Assembly (NCBI RefSeq): GCF_027622855.1
Contig: NZ_JAPZVR010000021.1
Span: forward strand, 30,744-71,745
Source: Glycomyces algeriensis
GTDB taxonomy: Bacteria; Actinomycetota; Actinomycetes; Mycobacteriales; Micromonosporaceae
Direction: 5' to 3'
Length of the DNA stretch: 41,002 nt
Part shown: piece by piece, positions 32,352 to 41,002 of the stretch
Layout of the letters: the number at the start of each line of letters is the position of its first letter
How positions within the stretch are numbered: the first letter of the stretch is position 1
Made by a program: the position numbers and the translations under genes
The notes under the pieces: generated by a model
Database searches by the model: none
Told to the model about the DNA's origin: nothing
The model's input: the letters and a program-made list of their open reading frames with translations, nothing else

Positions 32352-32741
32352 CTACGACTGCTGCTCGACCGGCTTCCGCGGCGACAGCAGGTCCATCACC
32401 CACATCACGATCCACACGATGATCGCGCCCCAGAACGCCGGCCAGAAACCGTCCACGTAGAACCCCAGCGAGAGCTTCTCCGAGACCCAGCCGGTCAGCC
32501 AGAACATCAGCGCGTTCACCACCAGCCCGAACAGGCCCAGCGTCAGCACGTACAGCGCGCAGCCGATCAGCATGATCAGCGGCTTCACGAACGTGTTCAC
32601 CAGCGCGAACACCAGCGCCACCACGACCAGCGAGAAGAACCGCTCCAGCACCGAGTCGCCGTACAAGTGGATGCCGTCGACGATCACCGCGGCCAGCCAC
32701 AGCGCCAGCGCCATCAGGACCAAGCGCACCAGGAATCTCAT
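32352..32741 (-). CDS. Mycobacterial-type 4-TMS phage holin family (PF04020) membrane protein
   Basis: The 129-aa protein has four membrane helices with the conserved family features: an N-terminal [20 protein letters not shown], the [10 protein letters not shown] loop and [17 protein letters not shown]. The family is named for holins but is chromosomally widespread and not evidence of prophage; no phage genes are nearby. The function is unknown. It is divergent from pstB. Confidence 0.85.
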   Translation of the reverse strand: MRFLVRLVLMALALWLAAVIVDGIHLYGDSVLERFFSLVVVALVFALVNTFVKPLIMLIGCALYVLTLGLFGLVVNALMFWLTGWVSEKLSLGFYVDGFWPAFWGAIIVWIVMWVMDLLSPRKPVEQQS

Positions 32742-32836
32742 CCGGCCAGTATCGCCTTCCGCGTCGCTCCGCGTCCAGTTTCCGCCGAGACGAGCGGAAA
32801 CGAACCGTCACGGACGAGACCGAGACGGGCCCGCGG

Positions 32837-32869
32837 ATTCACCCCCGGTTCACCCGGGATCGAACCCCG
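32837..32869 (+). promoter_or_regulatory. PHO box upstream of pstB
   Basis: Three 11-bp direct units ATTCACCCCCG, GTTCACCCGGG and ATCGAACCCCG are adjacent, 72 nt before the pstB start. The first two match the GTTCACC repeat bound by PhoP in streptomycetes. This implies phosphate-starvation control of pstB from its own promoter. Confidence 0.7.
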
Positions 32870-32940
32870 CGCCACCCGCCCGGCCTACAGTCGCCGCAGC
32901 CCATTCGCTTCCACACCTGCCCGGCGCAGAAGGAGACACC

Positions 32941-33825
32941 ATGAGCGACCCGTCGTACTCGGCGCTCGGACGCACCGTCGACCCCCGCCGCATCGGCGCG
33001 AACACCGCGCCCGGCACCCCGCACGCGCCCCTCGGCCGGAGCGCCCCCACCGTCTTCGAAATCCGCGGCGTCAACGTCTTCTACGGCGCCTACAACGCCG
33101 TCAAGGACGTTGACTTCACCGTCGCCAAGAACGAGATCACCGCGCTCATCGGCCCCTCCGGCTGCGGCAAGTCCACCCTGCTGCGCTCCCTCAACCGCAT
33201 GAACGACCTCATCCCCGGCGCCCGCGTCGAAGGCACGGTCGCCTACCACGGCAAGGACGTCTACGCCGCCGGCGTCGACCCCGTCGAGGTCCGCCGCCGC
33301 ATCGGCATGGTCTTCCAGAAGGCCAACCCCTTCCCCAAGTCCATCTTCGACAACGTCGCCTACGGCCCCCGGATCCACGGCGTCCCCCGCGCCGAACGCG
33401 AGGCCATCGTCGAGGATTCCCTCAAGAAGGCCGCCCTCTGGGACGAGGTCAAGGACAAGCTCAAGCAGAGCGCCCTCGCCCTCTCCGGCGGCCAGCAGCA
33501 GCGCCTCTGCATCGCCCGCACCATCGCGCTGGCGCCCGAGGTGGTCCTCATGGACGAGCCCTGCTCCGCCCTCGACCCGATCGCCACGGCCCGCATCGAA
33601 GAGCTCATGGTCGACCTGGCCAAGCAGTTCACCATCGTCATCGTCACCCACAACATGCAGCAGGCCGCGCGCGTCTCCGACAAGACCGCGTTCTTCTCCA
33701 CCGAGGTGAACGAGCAGAGCGACACCCGCACCGGCGTCCTCGTCGAGTTCGACGACACCCAGCGCATCTTCACCACCCCCCGCGACGAGCGGACCGAAAA
33801 CTACGTAACCGGCCGCTTCGGGTAG
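32941..33825 (+). CDS. pstB: Phosphate ABC transporter ATP-binding protein PstB
   Basis: The 294-aa ATPase starts at ATG 32941 after AAGGAG. It has an N-terminal extension of about 35 residues, then [22 protein letters not shown], Walker A GPSGCGKS, the PstB-typical NRMNDLIPG, signature LSGGQQQR, Walker [14 protein letters not shown], and [17 protein letters not shown]. It drives phosphate import through PstCA. The gene is transcribed toward pstA, opposite to pstS-pstC-pstA, whereas pstB normally ends the same operon. It has its own PHO box upstream, so expression would still be co-ordinated. Confidence 0.95.
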   Translation: MSDPSYSALGRTVDPRRIGANTAPGTPHAPLGRSAPTVFEIRGVNVFYGAYNAVKDVDFTVAKNEITALIGPSGCGKSTLLRSLNRMNDLIPGARVEGTVAYHGKDVYAAGVDPVEVRRRIGMVFQKANPFPKSIFDNVAYGPRIHGVPRAEREAIVEDSLKKAALWDEVKDKLKQSALALSGGQQQRLCIARTIALAPEVVLMDEPCSALDPIATARIEELMVDLAKQFTIVIVTHNMQQAARVSDKTAFFSTEVNEQSDTRTGVLVEFDDTQRIFTTPRDERTENYVTGRFG

Positions 33826-33958
33826 GGCTTTCGCGCCGTCGTGGCGCGGCAGGAGAAAATCTGAGCGGCGGATCCCTCGTCGCAAGTACCGCTCCGCAGT
33901 CGTACTAGCTCCTCACGATCCTTGTCAGATTTCCACTCAACGGGCCCCCGGTGGCCCG

Positions 33959-33985
33959 GCCCGTCCCACCTGGGACGGGCTTTTT
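33959..33985 (+). terminator. Terminator of pstB
   Basis: GCCCGTCCC and GGGACGGGC form a 9-bp stem with an ACCT loop, followed by TTTTT. Confidence 0.85.
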
Positions 33986-33995
33986 CATGCAGAGC

Positions 33996-34022
33996 GGCCC
34001 CCGCATCGTCGATGCGGGGGCC
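33996..34022 (-). terminator. Terminator-like hairpin after pstA
   Basis: GGCCCCCGCATC and GATGCGGGGGCC form a perfect 12-bp stem with a 3-nt loop, 19 nt past the pstA stop. A T-tract on the leftward side is lacking. Confidence 0.6.
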
Positions 34023-34040
34023 GAGAGACCAGTGTTCGAT

Positions 34041-34931
34041 CTATCGCTTGTCGATGGCGAACCGCGACGCGATGATCCGCGACACCACCGTGAACAGGAA
34101 GACGATCGCGATCAATGTCAGCGCCGCACCCCAGGCCCGCTCCTGCGAAGCCGCGAACGGCTGCGTCGCGTTCCGGTAGATCTGCGCCGCCAGCGTCGTG
34201 TTCTCGCCGTAGAACAGGTCGGGCTTGTAGATGTACGTCAGGCCCACCGTCACGATGATCGGCGCCGTCTCGCCGGCCGCACGAGCCACCGCCAGCAGCG
34301 CCCCCGAGGTGATCCCCGACGAAGCCGACGGCAGCACCACGCTCATCGTCGTGCGCCACTTCCGCGCACCCAGCCCCGCCGAAGCCTGCCGCAGTTCGTC
34401 CGGCACCAGCCGCAGCATCTCCTCCGCCGAGCGGATCACGATCGGCAGCATCAGGCACGCCAGCGCCAGCGAACCGCCGAAGCCGACCTTCTCGCCGATC
34501 ACCAGCACGTACGCCACATAGATGAACAGGCCCATCACGATCGACGGCACGCCCGTCATGACGTCCGCCATCGTGCGGATGAACCGCGCCAACGGCCGGT
34601 TCTTCCCGTACTCGTTGAGGTAGACCGCACCCAGCACCCCGATCGGGATCGCGATGAGCGCCGCCATGCCCGTGATCGCGAGCGTCCCCAGGATCGCCGG
34701 GCCCATGCCCGGACCCTCGGTCCGGTAGTTCCGCGGGATCTCCTCGGTCAGGAAGCCGAGGCTGAGCGCCGAACCGCCGCGCGTGACGACCTCCCACGCG
34801 ACCAGCACCAGCGGCAGCGCCGCGATGAGGACGCACAGGCCGATCAGGATCGTCGCCGTGCGGTTGGCGAACGCCCGCCGCTTCGACAGGTTGCGCCCCG
34901 TCAGATCCGGGGCGGTGTTGAGGCTCGTCAT
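34041..34931 (-). CDS. pstA: Phosphate ABC transporter permease PstA
   Basis: The 296-aa permease has six membrane helices. It carries the PstA motif TEEIPRNYRTEGPGMGPAILGT after helix 1 and the EAA loop region ELRQASAGLGARKWRTTMSVVLPSA. ARAAGETAPIIVTVGLTYI lies in the C-terminal half. It pairs with PstC to form the inner-membrane channel for phosphate. The ATG at 34931 overlaps the pstC stop by 4 nt and is preceded by AAGGGGG, so translation is coupled. Confidence 0.93.
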   Translation of the reverse strand: MTSLNTAPDLTGRNLSKRRAFANRTATILIGLCVLIAALPLVLVAWEVVTRGGSALSLGFLTEEIPRNYRTEGPGMGPAILGTLAITGMAALIAIPIGVLGAVYLNEYGKNRPLARFIRTMADVMTGVPSIVMGLFIYVAYVLVIGEKVGFGGSLALACLMLPIVIRSAEEMLRLVPDELRQASAGLGARKWRTTMSVVLPSASSGITSGALLAVARAAGETAPIIVTVGLTYIYKPDLFYGENTTLAAQIYRNATQPFAASQERAWGAALTLIAIVFLFTVVSRIIASRFAIDKR

Positions 34932-35914
34932 GAGTGGGCCCCCTTCATCTTGATCTCGGCGCGGCGGACCACCACGCGGGCGAGGAAGTTGATGATCACG
35001 GTGATCGCGAACAGCTCCACGCCGATCGCGATGAGCGCGTCCTGGTGCAGACCGCTCGACTCGCCCCACTGCTGCGCGATGATCGCGGCCATCGTGTTGC
35101 CGGGCTCGAACAGGTTGGCGGCGATGGACACCGAACCGCCGATGACCAGCGCCACCGCGATGGTCTCGCCCATCGCCCGGCCCAGGCCCAGCATCGAGGC
35201 GCCCACCAGGCCCCCGAAGGAGTGCGGCAGGATCGCGCCCTTGACCATCTCCCAGCGCGTCGCGCCCAGCGCGTACGCCGCCTGCTTGTCGGTCTCGGGC
35301 ACCGTCGCGAACACCTCGCGCGCGATCGAGGTGATGATCGGGATCGCCATGATCGCCAGCACCAGGCTCGCGGTGATGTAGTTGCGACCCGTGTTCGACT
35401 CGTCGAAGATCGCGTTCAGGCCGGGCACCGGCGCCACCAGATCGGCGAACCACTGGTACGCCGGGGTGATCGCGGGCACCACGACCAGCACCGCGACCAG
35501 GCCGAACACCACCGAGGGCACGGTGGCGAGCAGGTCGATCACGGTCACGATGTACTTGCGGGAGCGGCGGTGCGCCACCTCGGTGATGAACAGCGCGATA
35601 CCGATCGACACCGGCACCGCGATGACCATCGCGATCAGCGAAGTGACCAGCGTGCCGTACAGCATCGGGAAGGTGCCGAACACGTCGTCGTTGGGCGCCC
35701 AGCGGGTGCCGGTGATGAAGCCGAACACGCCCTCGTCCTGGAACGCGGGAGCCGCGCGCAGCGAGGTCGTGACCAGGATCAGGCCCAGCACGGCCAGGAC
35801 GGTCAGCCCGGCCGCGGTCACCAGGGTTCGGAAGCCCCAGTCGGCCCGACGGGAGCGGGCCTCGCCGCCGAGGTCGACCTCGGCGGGGGCTTCGGGGGTT
35901 GCCGTAGCGGTCAA
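34928..35914 (-). CDS. pstC: Phosphate ABC transporter permease PstC
   Basis: The protein has about 328 aa if translation starts at TTG 35914, which follows GGAGAGAG; a TTG at 36007 overlapping pstS is the alternative. It has an N-terminal hydrophilic part (EVDLGGEARSRR), then six membrane helices, PstC-type FGTFPMLYGTLVTSLIAM, an EAA-type loop YALGATRWEMVKGAILPHSF and GLGRAMGETIAVALVIGG. It lies 80 nt after pstS on the same strand. Confidence 0.93.
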   Translation of the reverse strand: MTATATPEAPAEVDLGGEARSRRADWGFRTLVTAAGLTVLAVLGLILVTTSLRAAPAFQDEGVFGFITGTRWAPNDDVFGTFPMLYGTLVTSLIAMVIAVPVSIGIALFITEVAHRRSRKYIVTVIDLLATVPSVVFGLVAVLVVVPAITPAYQWFADLVAPVPGLNAIFDESNTGRNYITASLVLAIMAIPIITSIAREVFATVPETDKQAAYALGATRWEMVKGAILPHSFGGLVGASMLGLGRAMGETIAVALVIGGSVSIAANLFEPGNTMAAIIAQQWGESSGLHQDALIAIGVELFAITVIINFLARVVVRRAEIKMKGAHS

Positions 35915-35996
35915 GGTTCTCTCTCCGGTCTCGTCAGTGGAACGGCCGAAAACCCCAGCGGCGCGCTGGCCGTTGGGGTGATCGGATCCGGGGTTC

Positions 35997-37058
35997 CTAG
36001 TCGGCAATCGTCGAGTTCAGCGCTTCGAGGGCCTGCTCCTGCAGGCTCGTCGGCAGCGCCGCGTAGTCGTTCTCGGCGGCCAGGGCCTGGCCGTCGGTCA
36101 GGAGGTAGTTGACGAACTCCTTGACACCGGCGGCGACGTTCGCGTCCTCGTACTCGGTGCGGATCAGGATGTACGTCGGCGCGGTGATCGGGTAGGCCTC
36201 GGCGCCGGCCGCGTTCAGCGGGTTGTAGGAGAGGTCGGCTTCGACCTGGGCGCCGTCGAGCGCGGCGGTCGCGCCTTCGAGGGTCGGGGCGACGAAGGCG
36301 CCGTCGGCGTTCTCGATGGAGGCGGTCACGAGGCCGACCTCGAGGGCGTCGGCGAGGTCGACGTAGCCGATCGCGCCTTCGGTGTCCTGGATGACCTGCG
36401 CGACACCGGTGTTCTTCTCACCGGCGACGGCGTTGCCCGGCCATTCGATGGTGTCGCCCGAACCGAGGGTCCAGACGTCGGGGGCGGAGGCCTCGAGGTA
36501 CTTCGAGAAGTTCGTCGTGGTGCCCGAGCCGTCCGAGCGGACCGCGAGGGTGATCGCCGTGTCCGGGAGGGTCGCGTCCGGGTTCGCCTCGGCGATCGCG
36601 GCGTCGTTCCAAGTGGTGATGGCGCCGACGAAGATCCCGGCCAGGACGTCCTGGGGGAGCTGCAGCGCGTCGACGCCGGGCAGGTTGTAGGAGATCGTGA
36701 TCGGGGCGGCCACGGTCGGGATGTACTGGAAGCTCCCGGCCTCGACGCCGTCGTCGTCGCCGACGAGGGAGTCGGTGCCCGCGAAGTCGTTCAGACCCTC
36801 GCCGAACTCGGACTTGCCGGTGCCGGAGCCCGTCGAGTTGTAGCTCACCATGAGGTCGGGGTTCACCTCGGCGTAGGCCTCGATGGCCGCAGCGTAGAAG
36901 GCGTCGGGGAAGCTCGCGCCAGAGGCGTTGATCTCGCCCGAGGCCAGGTCGCCCGAGCCGCCTTCTTCGTCGCTGCCTCCGCCGCCGCAGGCCGCCAGGC
37001 CGAACGCGAGGGTGCCGGCGGTGATGCCGCCGATGATGGCTCTGCGGTTCAGTTTCAT
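35997..37058 (-). CDS. pstS: Phosphate-binding lipoprotein PstS
   Basis: The 353-aa lipoprotein has a signal peptide with lipobox LAAC near residue 24 and a Gly/Glu linker. The phosphate-binding motifs are NASGASFPDAFYAAAI, YNSTGSGTGKSEFG, FAGTDSLVGDDD and VRSDGSGTTTNFSKYL, matching the PstS family. It captures phosphate outside the membrane for PstCAB. The ATG at 37058 is used; the GTG 6 nt upstream is equally possible. A PHO box lies about 100 nt upstream. Confidence 0.95.
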   Translation of the reverse strand: MKLNRRAIIGGITAGTLAFGLAACGGGGSDEEGGSGDLASGEINASGASFPDAFYAAAIEAYAEVNPDLMVSYNSTGSGTGKSEFGEGLNDFAGTDSLVGDDDGVEAGSFQYIPTVAAPITISYNLPGVDALQLPQDVLAGIFVGAITTWNDAAIAEANPDATLPDTAITLAVRSDGSGTTTNFSKYLEASAPDVWTLGSGDTIEWPGNAVAGEKNTGVAQVIQDTEGAIGYVDLADALEVGLVTASIENADGAFVAPTLEGATAALDGAQVEADLSYNPLNAAGAEAYPITAPTYILIRTEYEDANVAAGVKEFVNYLLTDGQALAAENDYAALPTSLQEQALEALNSTIAD

Positions 37059-37142
37059 GTTCACAGCTGGTCTCTACTCCGTCTCCCGGCGCTCGGCCGG
37101 GCTACTGCTTCACTGTCCGCAACCATCAAAGCCAGACCCGGT

Positions 37143-37179
37143 GTTCACCCGCTGACTTGGAGTTGAACTCAAGGTGAAC
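37143..37179 (-). promoter_or_regulatory. PHO box upstream of pstS
   Basis: On the leftward strand GTTCACCTTGA and GTTCAACTCCA are adjacent 11-bp direct repeats (37158-37179). A GTTCACC in the opposite orientation lies at 37143-37149. Both the motif and its position match PhoP-bound PHO boxes upstream of pstS in actinobacteria. Confidence 0.75.
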
Positions 37180-37276
37180 GACTGAGCGCGATTCGCAACA
37201 GTGAAGAGAGACCTGTGGGGGACACCCCTCTGAACAGGCGGTTTTACCGGGTATCACCCCGGCTGTGATCGGACCG

Positions 37277-37924
37277 TTATGAACGGTCCAGGTGAACATC
37301 CCCTGTCACGAGGTACACCACCTGGTGCGAAATGCGTACCGCGTGGTCGCCGAACCGCTCGAAGAACCGCGCCAGGAGCGCCACGTCCACCGCCGTCTGC
37401 GGCCCGTAGCCCAGGCTCGGCAACTGGTCGTGGATGCGCTGCTGGATCGCGTCGAGCTCGTCGTCGTCGAGCCCCATCTGCGAGGCCTGGAGGTGGTCGC
37501 GCTCCTCGAGGACCGTCACGAGCTTCTGCGAGAGGTGCACCGCCGCGGCCCCCATCGCCGCGAAGTCCGCCCGCAGCGAATCGGGGATCACCGGCACGGG
37601 CGCGCGCAGCAACACCGACTTCGCCACGTGCTTCGCCAGGTCGCCCATCCGCTCCAGGTCGACCGAGATCCGCACGGCCCCGAGAATGAACCGCAGGTCC
37701 GTCGCCACCGGGTCGTACTGCGTCATCAGCTCCACGATCCGGTCGTCGACCTGGAACTGCAGCGCGTTGACCTGATCGTCCGCAGCCACCACGGCCTCGG
37801 CCGCGGCGACGTCGGTCTCGAGCAGCGCCGCGCCGGCCTGCTCGACCGCGTCGCCGACCCTGCGGGCCATCTCGACCAGAAGCTCGTTGAGCTCGTTGAG
37901 ATGCACGTGGAAGACATTCGCCAT
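37277..37924 (-). CDS. phoU: Phosphate signalling protein PhoU
   Basis: The 215-aa protein is all-helical, with two PhoU repeats (for example FILGAVRISVDLERMGDLAKHVAKS at about 78-102 and FFERFGDHAVRISHQVVYLV near the C terminus). The metal-binding acidic clusters DLERMGD and FERFGDH are present. PhoU links the Pst transporter to phosphate sensing and represses the PHO response in high phosphate. It is on the same strand as pstS, 219 nt upstream, but the PHO box between them suggests separate promoters. No strong ribosome site precedes the ATG. Confidence 0.92.
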   Translation of the reverse strand: MANVFHVHLNELNELLVEMARRVGDAVEQAGAALLETDVAAAEAVVAADDQVNALQFQVDDRIVELMTQYDPVATDLRFILGAVRISVDLERMGDLAKHVAKSVLLRAPVPVIPDSLRADFAAMGAAAVHLSQKLVTVLEERDHLQASQMGLDDDELDAIQQRIHDQLPSLGYGPQTAVDVALLARFFERFGDHAVRISHQVVYLVTGDVHLDRS

Positions 37925-38083
37925 AGTGGACCAATCGGGATCGCCGGGGCCGGATACGCGCCCAGTCTAGGCACCGGGGGACCGCCGCAGGCCGCCCCCG
38001 CTGGCAAACTCCGGGCGAACAGGCCTGGACGAGCGGCGTTAGAGTGAGGTCGACGCACGAACGATCCCTATGGAGCCGAGCAG

Positions 38084-38851
38084 ATGACCTACCCCTCGCA
38101 GCCGGGCTATCCGACGCCGCAGTACGGCGGCCAGCCGCCGCAGCCGCAGCAGAACAACCTGTGGCTGATCGGCGGAGCGGTGCTGACGGTCCTCATCATC
38201 ATCATGACCGTGATCCTGCTCGTGGTGCAGCGCACGCAGGGATCGAACAACGAGGGCAGCGGCGGCGACGGCACCGACACGACCCAGGGCACCGACGAGG
38301 GCGGCGACACCGGCGGCGATGACGGCGGCAACGACAACGGTGGTGACGACAACGGTGGTGACGACGGCGGCGACGCCCCGGCCACCGGGCTGGTCTCGGA
38401 AGCCTGCGACGCCTTCGACATGACCGCCTTCGAGGAGGCCTTTGGCCCGGTCGACCCCGATCAGACCTCCCGGACCGAGACCAGCACCAACGGACTCGGC
38501 TCCTTGTCCTGCGCGTTCTACAACGAAGCGGTGACCGGCGTCAATATGCGGATCAACGACTACGAGGACGCCGCAGGCGCCGTGGATTGGGTCGAGCTGG
38601 ACGCCGAGTACTACGGCACCGACTCCAACTACGAGTTCAGCGAGTGGACCGAGTACGGCGACGCCGGCAGCTTCTACACGAGCACCACCAGCGGCACCAA
38701 ATCCCTCTACCTGAACGTCGCAGTCGGCAGCCTCGTCGTCTACGTCTCCTCGACGCTGTGGGAGGGCGAGGACGTCGATGAGGCCGCTGCCACGGCGGCG
38801 ATGGAAGACCTCGTCACCCAGAGCGGCGACCTGTTCGCCGACTTGACGTAA
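38084..38851 (+). CDS. Membrane-anchored hypothetical protein with Gly/Asp linker
   Basis: The 255-aa protein has a Pro/Gln/Tyr-rich cytoplasmic start (PSQPGYPTPQYGGQPPQPQQ), one membrane helix at about 26-48, and a long Gly/Asp/Asn repeat linker (about 53-100). An external domain follows with two cysteines (SEACDAFD, SLSCAFYN) and aromatic-rich strands. The layout resembles DUF3558-like and other actinobacterial surface proteins, but I cannot name the family. GGAG lies 8 nt before the ATG. It ends in a strong terminator and is monocistronic. Confidence 0.75.
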   Translation: MTYPSQPGYPTPQYGGQPPQPQQNNLWLIGGAVLTVLIIIMTVILLVVQRTQGSNNEGSGGDGTDTTQGTDEGGDTGGDDGGNDNGGDDNGGDDGGDAPATGLVSEACDAFDMTAFEEAFGPVDPDQTSRTETSTNGLGSLSCAFYNEAVTGVNMRINDYEDAAGAVDWVELDAEYYGTDSNYEFSEWTEYGDAGSFYTSTTSGTKSLYLNVAVGSLVVYVSSTLWEGEDVDEAAATAAMEDLVTQSGDLFADLT

Positions 38852-38856
38852 GCAGC

Positions 38857-38893
38857 AGGGCCCGGCGGCCGAGAGGCCCGCCGGGCCCTTTTC
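38857..38893 (+). terminator. Terminator of the membrane-anchored protein gene
   Basis: AGGGCCCGGCGG and CCGCCGGGCCCT form a perfect 12-bp stem followed by TTTTCC, 6 nt past the stop. Confidence 0.85.
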
Positions 38894-38911
38894 CATGCTT
38901 TCCGGAGAACC

Positions 38912-38940
38912 AAAAAGAGGCCCTGTGACCAGGACCTCTT
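38912..38940 (-). terminator. Terminator of tRNA-Lys
   Basis: On the leftward strand AAGAGGTCCTG pairs with CAGGGCCTCTT over 11 bp (one G-T pair) with a GTCA loop, and the stem ends in a run of five T residues. It lies right after the tRNA 3' end. Confidence 0.85.
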
Positions 38941-38943
38941 GTG

Positions 38944-39019
<76 letters not shown>

Positions 39020-39122
39020 ATGATGTTTGAGGCTTCACCGCGCTTTCACGCCGGTGTCCCTCGCACGAGGAGAAACTTTAGCATGTGCCGCAGGCTCCGA
39101 CTCCCGGGGTCCCCGAGGTGGC

Positions 39123-39134
39123 TACGCTTGGACG
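39123..39134 (+). promoter_or_regulatory. Candidate promoter for leaderless obg mRNA
   Basis: TACGCT (39123-39128) is a good actinobacterial -10 box placed 6 nt before the GTG start. Transcription would begin at or near the start codon, and no ribosome site lies upstream. Confidence 0.45.
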
Positions 39135-40598
39135 GTGACAAGTTTCGTAGACCGCGTGAATCTCCAGGTCATTGCCGGTAAAGGTGGCAACGGCTGTGTG
39201 TCGGTCCACCGTGAGAAGTTCAAGCCGCTCGGCGGACCCGACGGCGGCAACGGCGGCCACGGGGGTGATGTGGTCTTCGTCGTAGACCCGAACGTGCACA
39301 CCCTGCTCGACTTCCACTTCCAGACCCGCCTGCAGGGCGGCAACGGGAGGCAGGGCGCCGGGTCCAACCGGGACGGCGCCAACGGCGACTCCATCCGGGT
39401 GTCCGTGCCCAACGGCACCGTCATCTACTCCGAGGGCGAGATCCTCGCCGACCTCACCGGGGCCGGCGCCGAGGTGACCGTGGCCCACGGCGGCCGCGGC
39501 GGCCGAGGCAACCGCGCCCTCGTCAGTTCCAAGCGCAAGGTCCCCGGCTTCGCCGAACTCGGCGAGCCGGGCGACGAGCTCTCGGTCGTGCTCGAACTCA
39601 AGAGCGTGGCCGACGTCGGCCTCGTCGGCTTCCCCTCCGCGGGCAAGTCCTCGCTCATCGCCGCGATGTCGGCCGCCCGGCCGAAGATCGCCGACTACCC
39701 CTTCACGACGCTGACCCCGAACCTCGGTGTCGTGTCGGCGGGGGAGACCACCTACACGATCGCGGACGTCCCGGGCCTCATCCCGGGTGCCGCGACCGGC
39801 AAGGGCCTCGGCCTCCAGTTCCTCCGGCACATCGAGCGCTGCGCGGTCCTCGCGCACGTCGTCGACTGCGCCAGCCTCGAGTCCGACCGCGACCCGGTCT
39901 CCGACATCGACGCCCTGGAGCACGAGCTCGCCGAGTACGGCGGCCTCGCGGACCGGCCCCGCATCATCGTCCTCAACAAGATCGACGTCCCGGACGGACG
40001 CGAGCTCGCCGACTACGTGCGCGGCGATCTCGAGAAGTACGGGTGGCCCGTCTACGCGGTCAGCGCGGTCAGCCGCGAAGGGCTGAAGGAGCTCAACTTC
40101 GCCTTCGCCAAGGAAGTGGTGGAGTTCCGCGAGGCGCAGCCGCCGGTCGAGACGACCCGCACCGTGATCCGCCCGGCCGCCATCGACGACTCCGGCTTCA
40201 AGGTGAAGCGTGTGAAGCCGGCCTTCGAGGGCGACGTCGAGTTCATCGTGACCGGCAGCAAGCCCGAGCGCTGGATCGGCCAGACCAACTTCGAGAACGA
40301 GGAAGCGGTGGGCTACCTCGCCGACCGTCTCGCGACCATCGGCGTCGAGGACGCGCTCGTGAAGGAAGGCGCGGTGCCCGGCTCGTTCGTCCGCATCGCC
40401 GACCACGAATTCGAGTGGCAGCCGACTGACCCGAACATCGTCGCGACCGTCGCGCCCCGCGGCACGGACGCCCGCTTCGAGATCAGCGACCGCAAGGGCG
40501 CCGACGAACGCCTCGCCGAGCGCAGGGAACGCCGCGCCGAAGTGCTCGAAAGGGTCGCGAAAGAAGAGGAAGCCAGGGGCAAACGCCGCAAGCGCTAG
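39135..40598 (+). CDS. obg: GTPase Obg (ribosome assembly / stringent-response GTPase)
   Basis: The 487-aa protein has an N-terminal Gly-rich Obg fold ([20 protein letters not shown] through HGGRGGRGN) and a GTPase domain with G1 GFPSAGKS, G3 DVPGLI and G4 NKID. An OCT domain (about 345-420, [11 protein letters not shown]) and a basic tail ([11 protein letters not shown]) follow. It helps 50S ribosome maturation and growth control. The GTG at 39135 gives the conserved [11 protein letters not shown] start and appears leaderless. In most actinobacteria obg follows rplU-rpmA; here it follows a tRNA on the other strand and is succeeded by an rRNA leader. Confidence 0.93.
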   Translation: MTSFVDRVNLQVIAGKGGNGCVSVHREKFKPLGGPDGGNGGHGGDVVFVVDPNVHTLLDFHFQTRLQGGNGRQGAGSNRDGANGDSIRVSVPNGTVIYSEGEILADLTGAGAEVTVAHGGRGGRGNRALVSSKRKVPGFAELGEPGDELSVVLELKSVADVGLVGFPSAGKSSLIAAMSAARPKIADYPFTTLTPNLGVVSAGETTYTIADVPGLIPGAATGKGLGLQFLRHIERCAVLAHVVDCASLESDRDPVSDIDALEHELAEYGGLADRPRIIVLNKIDVPDGRELADYVRGDLEKYGWPVYAVSAVSREGLKELNFAFAKEVVEFREAQPPVETTRTVIRPAAIDDSGFKVKRVKPAFEGDVEFIVTGSKPERWIGQTNFENEEAVGYLADRLATIGVEDALVKEGAVPGSFVRIADHEFEWQPTDPNIVATVAPRGTDARFEISDRKGADERLAERRERRAEVLERVAKEEEARGKRRKR

Positions 40599-41002
40599 CC
40601 CTGATTGCGGATTGACCTGCGGAAACGTGGAGTTCGCAAGGGTGTGGCGCCGAGCACGCACCCCCCTTGCGAACCCCGTTTCCAAGTACCGTAAATTTGT
40701 CTTTGCCCGAGGGGGAAACGGACAGGAAAGCCGAAAGGCCCTGGCCCAGAACCAAAAGGGTAAAACTCCGAACGAATCGATCGGGGGGCCAAAACGGCCC
40801 GAAAACCGGTCTGGTAAGTTACTGGAGCCGCTCCGGTCGGAGAGGAACTTCCAAGAAGTTTCAGATCTGATTAGTGCGTGTTGTTTGAGAACTCAACAGG
40901 GTGTTTGGATGGTCAGCGTGCGGGCTGATTGAGTGTGCTGGACAAGGTTTCAGCGCTGCTTGATCGGTACTGTTTTTGACTGTCTTTTCCTTGGGACACT
41001 TG
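40599..41002 (+). promoter_or_regulatory. rRNA operon promoter and leader region (16S start not reached)
   Basis: No gene lies after obg. At 40880-40908 is TTGTTTGAGAACTCAACA followed by GGGTGTTTGG, which I recognise as the boxB-boxA-like element of actinobacterial rRNA leaders. A TAAGTT (40815-40820) followed by CTGGAGCCGC resembles the rrn -10 region, and a second candidate is TAAATT (40692-40697). The conserved 16S start (AGAGTTTGATCC) is not present before the window ends, so the 16S gene lies beyond it. Confidence 0.75.

Noticed and set aside
32352..32741. Prophage remnant suggested by a holin-family protein
   Set aside because: This 4-TMS family is common on actinobacterial chromosomes, and no endolysin, integrase or structural gene is nearby.

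Overview
The window looks like a chromosomal segment of a high-GC Gram-positive bacterium (Actinomycetota). Coding is dense, third positions are almost always G or C, and GTG/TTG starts and 4-nt start/stop overlaps are common. Marker genes agree: egtA (ergothioneine), a mycoredoxin, uvrD2 with its Cys4 motif, whiB7 with an AT-hook, a PASTA kinase, an XRE/DUF5753 regulator with a DUF397 partner, and GTTCACC-type PHO boxes. The genus cannot be fixed from the sequence; Glycomycetales or Micromonosporales-like groups are guesses only. The left end is C/G homopolymer and the right end stops inside an rRNA operon leader, so the window is probably a whole draft contig.

Layout. 1-5.7 kb: a YflT-like membrane protein, egtA, small hypothetical genes, an epoxide hydrolase, a secreted four-cysteine protein and tRNA-Trp. 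5.8-8.3 kb: a leftward metN-metI-metQ importer operon preceded by a 25-codon ORF whose end is rich in cysteine codons, a candidate amino-acid-responsive leader peptide. 8.4-11.9 kb: two coupled M16 peptidases and nudC, which carries an in-frame 66-bp insertion. 11.9-12.9 kb: an EamA transporter gene with no stop codon near its expected end.

11.0-25.2 kb is a block I recognise from mycobacteria (M. tuberculosis Rv3199c to Rv3193c): nudC, mycoredoxin, uvrD2, whiB7, an ABC1 kinase, a DUF2342 protein, a PDZ/Lon-like protease and UPF0182. whiB7 has a long leader with a WhiB7-type promoter, an upstream ORF, a hairpin and a strong intrinsic terminator, and it is followed by a coupled 73-aa ORF. 25.3-32.7 kb is less conserved: an NmrA-like protein, a PASTA Ser/Thr kinase with 33-bp repeats in its leader, a small Cys/Trp-rich protein, the XRE/DUF397 pair, a cation diffusion facilitator and two small membrane proteins.

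32.8-37.9 kb is the phosphate locus. pstS-pstC-pstA run leftward and pstB runs rightward toward them, so the usual pstSCAB operon is split, with a PHO box at each end; phoU lies upstream of pstS. 38-41 kb holds a membrane-anchored protein, tRNA-Lys, obg (apparently leaderless and without rplU-rpmA) and the start of an rRNA operon leader.

The strongest candidates for a second look are the Cys-rich leader upstream of metNIQ, the whiB7 leader with its coupled small ORF, the 26-bp iterons at 18.73-18.80 kb, the split pst locus, and the nudC insertion with the stop-less EamA frame.
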